Positions 59,301 through 64,000 of a stretch of DNA of 64,000 nucleotides are shown here, in pieces (within the stretch, counting starts at the first letter, position 1; every line of letters starts with the position of its first letter). Source of the DNA: Neostapfia colusana (lineage: Eukaryota > Streptophyta > Magnoliopsida > Poales > Poaceae); assembly GCA_030760725.1 (NCBI GenBank), contig JASWHV010000005.1, forward strand, positions 95,486,622 through 95,550,621. Direction: 5' to 3'. A program made the position numbers and the translations under genes. The notes below the pieces were generated by a model that was not told the DNA's origin, searched no databases, and was given only the letters and a program-made list of their open reading frames with translations.

Positions 59301-60270
59301 TATGGGCCCCGATAAACCGATGTAGCCTAAACCTCCGGGCGTCGAGGCATAGCACACCAATTTATAGGTGTAGGTTGAGGGCAGCAAGGTGGAAATCTGC
59401 CAACGGACATAGAGAGATGCTCCGTGTGGGGAACCTCCTGCTCGTTTCGGTGCGACCGGTTCGATGTTTGGGCTGTTGGGTGAAAGGTTGTCCCGTACGA
59501 CATCGAGTGAGCGTGCTGTGCAGCTCCACGGATGGGCGTACGTGACGTGCTCTTTGGGTTTTCCCTGCAGGTGTATATCGAGTCGATTCGCCGTCCCTCG
59601 CGGTGAAGAGTACCACTTGGTCACTGAGTCGTGACGTAGATTAATGGATGAAACATGTTGATTCAATATTGCTGATTGATATAATTGTATTGCTACATGT
59701 GTGCCACCAAATACTGCTTACTAAATTTCAGATTTCAGGAACTGTTAACTTGTTGCTAAAAGATGAACTAAGGATGAACTTGTAGGCGTGTCCTTTTGCT
59801 GAAATGTTACTATCCTATGTCCATTGTACACCTCATGTAGAGTTTCATGCTTAGGTGAGTCGGTTAAGCCTTGCTGAGCCTTCGTGCTCACGGTTGCTGC
59901 TTAAGTGTTTTTCAGGTGAGGAGCCACCCACGGACTCGGAGTACGAGTCCACCGGCGAGGGTTACCCTCCGTCGGGGACCACGGCTGAGTGGGAGCCGTA
60001 CACGCCGCGCTGAGCTGAGGAGTGCAGCTAGTGTGGGTTGTCCTAGGGCTGGACAACCACTTTTGCTAGATAGGCGGGCGTGAGTTGTATAGTGTAGACT
60101 TCCGCTGTGTAATATAAACAATAGTTGTAACTGAAGTTTGTACCTGTTTGTACAGTTTCAGTTGTTTTTCCCATGTAATATATTATGTTCTTATGACGTG
60201 TGCTGTCGGGTGTCGCATCGCATGGCACCACCCTCTGCGATCCTGAATGAGCGGATTCCGGTCCGCCACA
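56314..60270 (+). repeat. LTR-B 3' LTR
   Basis: 3957 bp, starts TGTAAAAGCCC, ends CCGCCACA. TATAAAAG at 57103-57110. Near-identical to the 5' LTR. Confidence 0.95.
57487..60013 (+). CDS. LTR-B spliced acidic ORF (three exons)
   Basis: Best candidate copy of the LTR-internal gene. Exon 1: ATG 57487 to donor GCCG|GTGAGG (57508; 22 nt, MAEEGIA, ends in phase 1). Exon 2: 58811-58888 (acceptor AACGTGTAG, GC donor AACAAG|GCAAGC). Exon 3: 59916 (acceptor TTTTTCAG) to TGA 60011-60013. 198 nt in total, 65 residues, strongly acidic, with EEETPEVLDF, DEELTPDQQQQ and AEWEPYTPR. The ATG is about 350 bp after the likely transcription start and near the expected 5' end. Exons 2-3 are shared with A and, diverged, with C. 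I do not recognise a domain. The alternative is that these are spliced leader exons open by chance. Confidence 0.45.
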
Positions 60271-60291
60271 GTTGGCATGAGTGCGCGTCAT
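60271..60291 (-). pseudogene. LTR-C gag N-terminus (first seven codons)
   Basis: ATG at 60291 (MTRTHAN), preceded by TTTCAG, an acceptor-like site as in A. The frame is broken by LTR-B and continues at 45909. Codon 7 lies in the target duplication. Confidence 0.85.
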
Positions 60292-60563
60292 TCTGAAATT
60301 CAAAACAGCAGCGATTAGCACATGTCTTACTTAAAATTCCACATGTAACAGTAGGTATTGAAGTGACACATGATTAATTTGCACAACATTCACATATATT
60401 GATAAGGCATAAACTTTATACAATATACATTATTCTCGGGTCTCCGAGAAGTCGTGCTCATGTCGTCACTACCTATACAAACGCTACTGTCTACACGATA
60501 TGTCACCGATTACAAAATTTGGGCTACTCTACCCTATCTGCCCTACATGGCAACTGTAACCCC
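60292..60563 (-). other. LTR-C leader between extra ORF and gag
   Basis: Non-coding, AT-rich. TTTTGAATTTCAG next to the gag ATG looks like a splice acceptor, suggesting that gag is translated from a spliced RNA that removes the extra ORF. Confidence 0.5.
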
Positions 60564-61499
60564 CTACTCGGAGTAGAACTCGACCTCCTGTGGGTCGTCC
60601 TCCTCCGGTACCTCTGCTGGTGGCTCTGGATCTACCACCTCTTCGCCCATCTCGGGTTCTCCCATTGCTGGAAGGCCCAAGACCACCGGTACGCCCAATA
60701 CCGGAGGTACGAGGTCCGGCAAAGCATGCACCTCGTCCATGGCCTGGTTGTAATCTTCTTCCCAGCCTTGCCCTTCCTCAATAGAGTCGTCCCGCTCCTG
60801 AGTAAGTTCCTCATTCTGCTGGGTCAGATTCTGTACCAGTTCTTGCAACGCCGCGATGTTGACACGGCTTTTCTTCTTCGCCTTCTTCAGACGATGCAAC
60901 TGATTGTGCTGTTAATTCAGTCGCTTGATCGTCAGAAGGAGCACATTGCGGAGTGCGCTGTGAGCACTCTCAAAATGGTCTCCACGGCTCGTGCTCTCTT
61001 TGAGCTTTGTGGCGAGATGCTCTGTATGAACAGCTTGGCTGTCCATCACGGCGTTTCCCGCCCGCATCTGGAGGCTAAGGTTTGCCTCCGCGGGGCTGTA
61101 CCTTGGGCAACTCGGGTCCGTTGCCTCCCGGTACCTCTCTTCCCACACATGCTGAGCCCATTCCTCCACCAGAACGAGCGCGTATGGAGTGCCCTCCATA
61201 GCCTGCACGTGCAGTTGGCAGAAACGTGACATGGTGTCACGGGCTGCCACATGCCACATCCCTTCCGGTTGTCTTCCTCTCACCGTGATGGTGAACGGCA
61301 CCCAACCGGGTGGCATAGGTCCTGCAGGGACCTCGACATGGATTGTCCACGTCTTGTTCCCCCCTTCACTTTCTTCCTTGGCGAAGTACTGCGGCATCTG
61401 GTTGTATCCGAAATATTGGAGCATTTGCCACAATGCTTCCGGGTAGCCGCTACGGTGAGAACAGTGGGACACCACCCACCCGTTTCTCCAACTGTTTAT
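60564..61499 (-). pseudogene. LTR-C extra sense ORF upstream of gag
   Basis: About 310 codons on the minus strand, same orientation as gag, with one in-frame TAA (60914-60912). The frame is open from 61505 and the exon probably begins at acceptor GAGCAG (61501-61500) or TTTACAG (61511-61510). N-terminal WRNGWVVSHCSHRSGYPEALWQM, shown in part as GYPEALWQMLQYFGY, then a WTIHVEVP / FTITVRGR segment, MWHVAARDTMSRFCQ and QAVHTEHL. Then a Lys/Arg-rich patch (LKKAKKKSR), a coiled coil (ALQELVQNLTQQNEELTQE) and a long acidic tail ending EVEFYSE. I recognise it as a hypothetical protein often found within grass retrotransposons; its function is unknown. A and B lack it. Confidence 0.7.
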
Positions 61500-61509
61500 C
61501 TGCTCTCAT

Positions 61510-61908
61510 CTGTAAAAATATATTTGAAAAATGTAAAATATTTATTTAAACAGTAAACCACTTAGTTATAACATAAGACATGTCATTGCACCCATAAAAC
61601 TTGGAAACAGAGTTCAAATTTTTAAACAAATTTGACTGCTGATCTGCTGTTCCCATGACAGCCCTGACCAGTTTCCATTCCAAACTGATTTAGGCCATGT
61701 TAAAGGAAAAACCAGTTCTGGAGCTCAATATAAAAGTTAAATCTAACTTCAATAGCTTTCCAGAAAGTATTTGCTTGGCCTAAGATCTGTCCTGATTCAA
61801 AAGTTATGAGATGTCAAAGTTAACAGAATTTCTGGAAACTATTGGACAGCGCCTCCCTGCTATAGGTACTGATTTGATCCAAGAATTTCAGTTAATTATG
61901 TTCCTAAT
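61510..61908 (-). other. LTR-C upstream leader
   Basis: Minus-strand leader sequence with the AACTGGTCAGG block also found in the A, B and D leaders (near 18990, 51390 and 37120). Cut at 61908 by LTR-E; the PBS and 5' LTR of C are not in the window. Confidence 0.6.
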
Positions 61909-64000
61909 TGTAAAAGTCCCAAAACTTGTAAATAGAAAACTTGAGCTATGAATAAAGTTGAGTTTATATGCAAGAAATGGGACTTACAAAAACTTTTGGG
62001 TACTCATGAAAGTGTTGTCATGAGCAATAAAACTTTGAATTCAGTTTGAATTAAGAGGGTCACTTCCAAAAAGAGGAGGGGCCATCTCCAAAAAAAAAAT
62101 GCAAACTGATGTTTAAAAAGTTGTATTTGCAATGACCAACTCATAGATCAGAGGGCATATTCAAACTCCCCAGGTTCAAATTGTAGAGGGGGCAAATTTG
62201 GATCAAATTTGGAGGTGCTTTGATATGAATATCAAAGGAACTTGCAAATTTCATCCAAATTTGAATTTAAAACTTAAATCTGAGGAATAACTTGTCAAAT
62301 TGAAAATACACTTTTGGATTTGAGTTCCTCAGAGCTGAAGTTTACAATGTGCCAAAAATTGGGATATTTAGGAGAGGATAGGATTGGGACCCAATTGTCA
62401 TTGAGGAGAGGGGGAGACTTAGTACTTAAGCAATATTTCCTCTGTTCAGACTCAAGCCGGTTCCCTGTTTCGCTCGAAGGCGCCGGACAGCCGAAGCCAG
62501 CGCGAGGCGCCACCGAGGGGAGGTTTGCCGCCAGCTCCCAGCTGCTTGAGCAGCGCTGGAGAGCTACTCGTGGCCCTGCTGCCCCTCTGCGTGATCATTT
62601 CCCTCGTGACACCGAGCTACTCCCGTGTCCTTACCTCCTCGCGAGCAACCGACCGGAAAAATTGCCGCCTTTAATCGGTCGATCCCCGGAAACCAACCGA
62701 ACCCCACGCAACCACTCCACCGAGCCGCAAAATGGTCCTGAGGGAGCTCCTCTCATGTCCTCGGCGAGAAAACAGCCGGGTTCCAGCCTCCCTTCCCTAG
62801 CCAAGCTCGTTTCCGCGGCAACCGAACTGCACAGCAGCTCGTCGCTCCCGTGGACAGCGGAGTCTAGCACCGTTCACGGCCAGGCAAGGACGTCCCCGGA
62901 CGCGCCAGCGGGCCCTGCTGCTTCCACCCAAACCACAAGGCAAGCCGTGAACCACCGAGCAGGAATTCGGAAAAGCTTCGCCGGCGGCCACCGGGCGACG
63001 TTCTGGTACGAATTCTTCAAATTCTCACTCCCTTCTCGTCTTTAGGTCACTAAACTGTGCTCAAAGGACCTAGACTCAAGGACGACCCGATCCCCTCCCC
63101 AATCGTGGCTTGAAACCCCATATTAGCAGATCATTTTGAAGTTTCCGAACGGCGATCATGGCGGGAACCCTCGGGCGCACGGTGACAACCGAGTTGCCGC
63201 CATTTCCTAGCCAGTTTGAGGCCATGCCGAGTTCGACTGACCTCCACTGATGCTTTAGAGCGGATCCGCCGAGCTTTTGGCGGGCTAGTGTGCTCGGGCG
63301 ACGGTGCCGATCATCACCGAAGGCCGCGGCTCGTCGCCGGCCTACTTCCGGCCACCGGCAGCCCGAGCCAACCCCGCAGACTTGTTCCCCGACCCTGAAA
63401 ACCCCCAGGCGGCGAGCCTCCGGCCGAGAGGTGGCCGGGAAGCCGGGTCCGGCGAGCTCCGGCGATCTTCCGGCGAGGGGGCGGCTCGGGAAAGAAAACA
63501 GCCCGAGGAGGAAGAAGGTCCGGCGGGCCCCACGTGTCAGCGACGGAGGGTTTAACTGCTGATCAGCTGTGGCCTCGGGATCCTTTGTGGTGGCGCGGGA
63601 AGTAGTCTGTGGCCCCGTGTGGCGTGATTCCAGCGGCTGACACGTGTAGGATGGACCCACAGGCAGAGTTTGAACTTTTCCCGAATTTAGTTTGAATTCC
63701 TGATGTAGTTCAAACTTTGGAACTGCATAACTTTTGCTAGGAAGCTCCAAAATTAGTGATTCAAATTGGGTTTGATTCAGGATGAAGAGCTCTATTCAAA
63801 TGTACAACCCAATTTGCATGAAAACCAAGAGAAAATTCTGGAGAATTCTTTAAAGCTTTTCAGCAAAAGAATTTTAAAGGGAGTTTGGTTCGTCCAAAAT
63901 TTCCTAAATTTTGCCAGGATATTCTTTAGGGTATTAGGAGACCCCTGTAAAAGTTTCAATTCATTTGGAGTTGATTTAGTTGGGGTAATTCTAATTCCAA
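61909..64000 (+). mobile_element. LTR-E: 5' LTR or solo LTR, D family, runs off the window
   Basis: Starts TGTAAAAGTCCC and follows the D LTR closely for the first ~100 bp and again near 63660-64000, where it also matches the middle of the B LTR. It is preceded by AT-rich leader DNA, not by a polypurine tract, so it is a 5' LTR or solo LTR rather than a 3' LTR. The two ends of D can therefore not simply be D at 31275 and this copy. The open frames in its GC-rich part (62314-63750) have no recognisable domain. Confidence 0.8.

Larger units (their letters stand above)
45910..60270 (+). mobile_element. LTR-B: near-intact Ty3/gypsy chromovirus, 14.4 kb
   Basis: 5' LTR 45910-49865, 3' LTR 56314-60270, flanked by GTTGG (45905-45909 and 60271-60275). 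The LTRs have almost the same length (3956 and 3957 bp) and few differences, so insertion was recent. The 5' LTR begins TA instead of TG. PBS, leader, polyprotein and PPT all present. The only coding lesion seen is one TAG in gag. Inserted in codon 7 of the gag of LTR-C. Confidence 0.97.
37254..61908 (-). mobile_element. LTR-C: minus-strand chromovirus, split by LTR-B
   Basis: Order on the minus strand: (5' LTR outside or lost) - leader with extra ORF (61908-60292) - gag start (60291) - [LTR-B insertion 60270-45910] - gag-pro-pol to 41359 - PPT (41306-41285) - 3' LTR 41284-37254. The LTR starts TGTAAGGG and ends CGTGTCA, with possible 5-bp flank GATTA (37249-37253). It belongs to the same clade as A and B but to a different subfamily. 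It is older than B and inactive. Confidence 0.9.

Noticed and set aside
59152..59666. Minus-strand ORFs in the 3' part of the LTRs (also at 16342, 48747)
   Set aside because: Recurrent through LTR homology, antisense to transcription, no domain; indels between copies break them.
59871..60083. Repeated ORFs MLSLRAHGC… at 17059, 27364, 49466 and 59871
   Set aside because: They recur only because the LTRs are homologous; the true candidate frame there is that of LTR exon 3, which has splice signals and phase agreement.
60399..61229. 276-codon plus-strand ORF
   Set aside because: It is the antisense shadow of the C leader ORF, which has recognisable composition, a coiled coil and matching orientation with gag.
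62314..63045. 243-codon ORF in LTR-E as a host gene
   Set aside because: Lies in the GC-rich part of an LTR, has no recognisable domain, and the matching part of D is not open in the same frame.
61909..64000. LTR-E as the 3' LTR of LTR-D
   Set aside because: No polypurine tract precedes it, the DNA before it is the inverted leader of C, and it differs from the D LTR much more than the LTR pairs of A or B do.

Overview
The window is plant nuclear DNA, most likely from a grass (Poaceae). It consists almost entirely of nested transposable elements: Ty3/gypsy chromovirus (Tekay/Del-like) LTR retrotransposons with very long (about 3.9-4.5 kb) LTRs, plus En/Spm (CACTA) DNA transposons. I see no host gene, no tRNA or rRNA gene and no CRISPR array. 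Family assignments come from protein motifs I recognise by eye; no search was run.

Layout. 1-1813 and 8942-9034: unassigned, probably LTR-type DNA with a G-box-rich minisatellite and a 200-bp tandem duplication. 1814-8941: CACTA-1 (TSD CTT), minus-strand transposase genes, broken and fused. 9343-10507: the right end of a third CACTA. 10508-13610: scrambled LTR and gag fragments (copia end, K, G, start of H). 13611-27766: LTR-A, complete with TSD GACTC, inserted in LTR-H. 28089-30718: CACTA-2 (TSD ACT), also inside H. 31275-37253: 5' LTR and leader of LTR-D. 37254-61908: LTR-C (minus strand), carrying LTR-B (45910-60270, TSD GTTGG) inside the start of its gag. 61909-64000: an LTR (E) running off the window.

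Nesting, from TSDs and restored continuity: H received A and CACTA-2; D abuts the right end of the H piece; C lies in D's leader; B and E lie in C. A and B are young (5' and 3' LTRs nearly identical by eye, same length within 3 bp) and have intact catalytic motifs in RT, but each is disabled: A by one stop and two 1-bp deletions, B by a single TAG. C has an RT active-site Asp-to-Asn change, frameshifts and a stop.

The most unusual signal is inside the LTRs. The LTRs of A, B and C contain a phase-consistent spliced reading frame (a 78-81 nt symmetric exon with a GC-AG intron, then a final exon with stop) for a small acidic protein. It is conserved between LTRs that are otherwise diverged, with many third-position changes. 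Also notable: LTR-C has an extra sense ORF between its 5' end and gag; A and B share nearly the same gag-pol but have swapped the middle of their LTRs; D's LTR carries an in-frame piece of another family's protease; and CACTA-1 has an internal deletion fusing its two transposase genes in frame.
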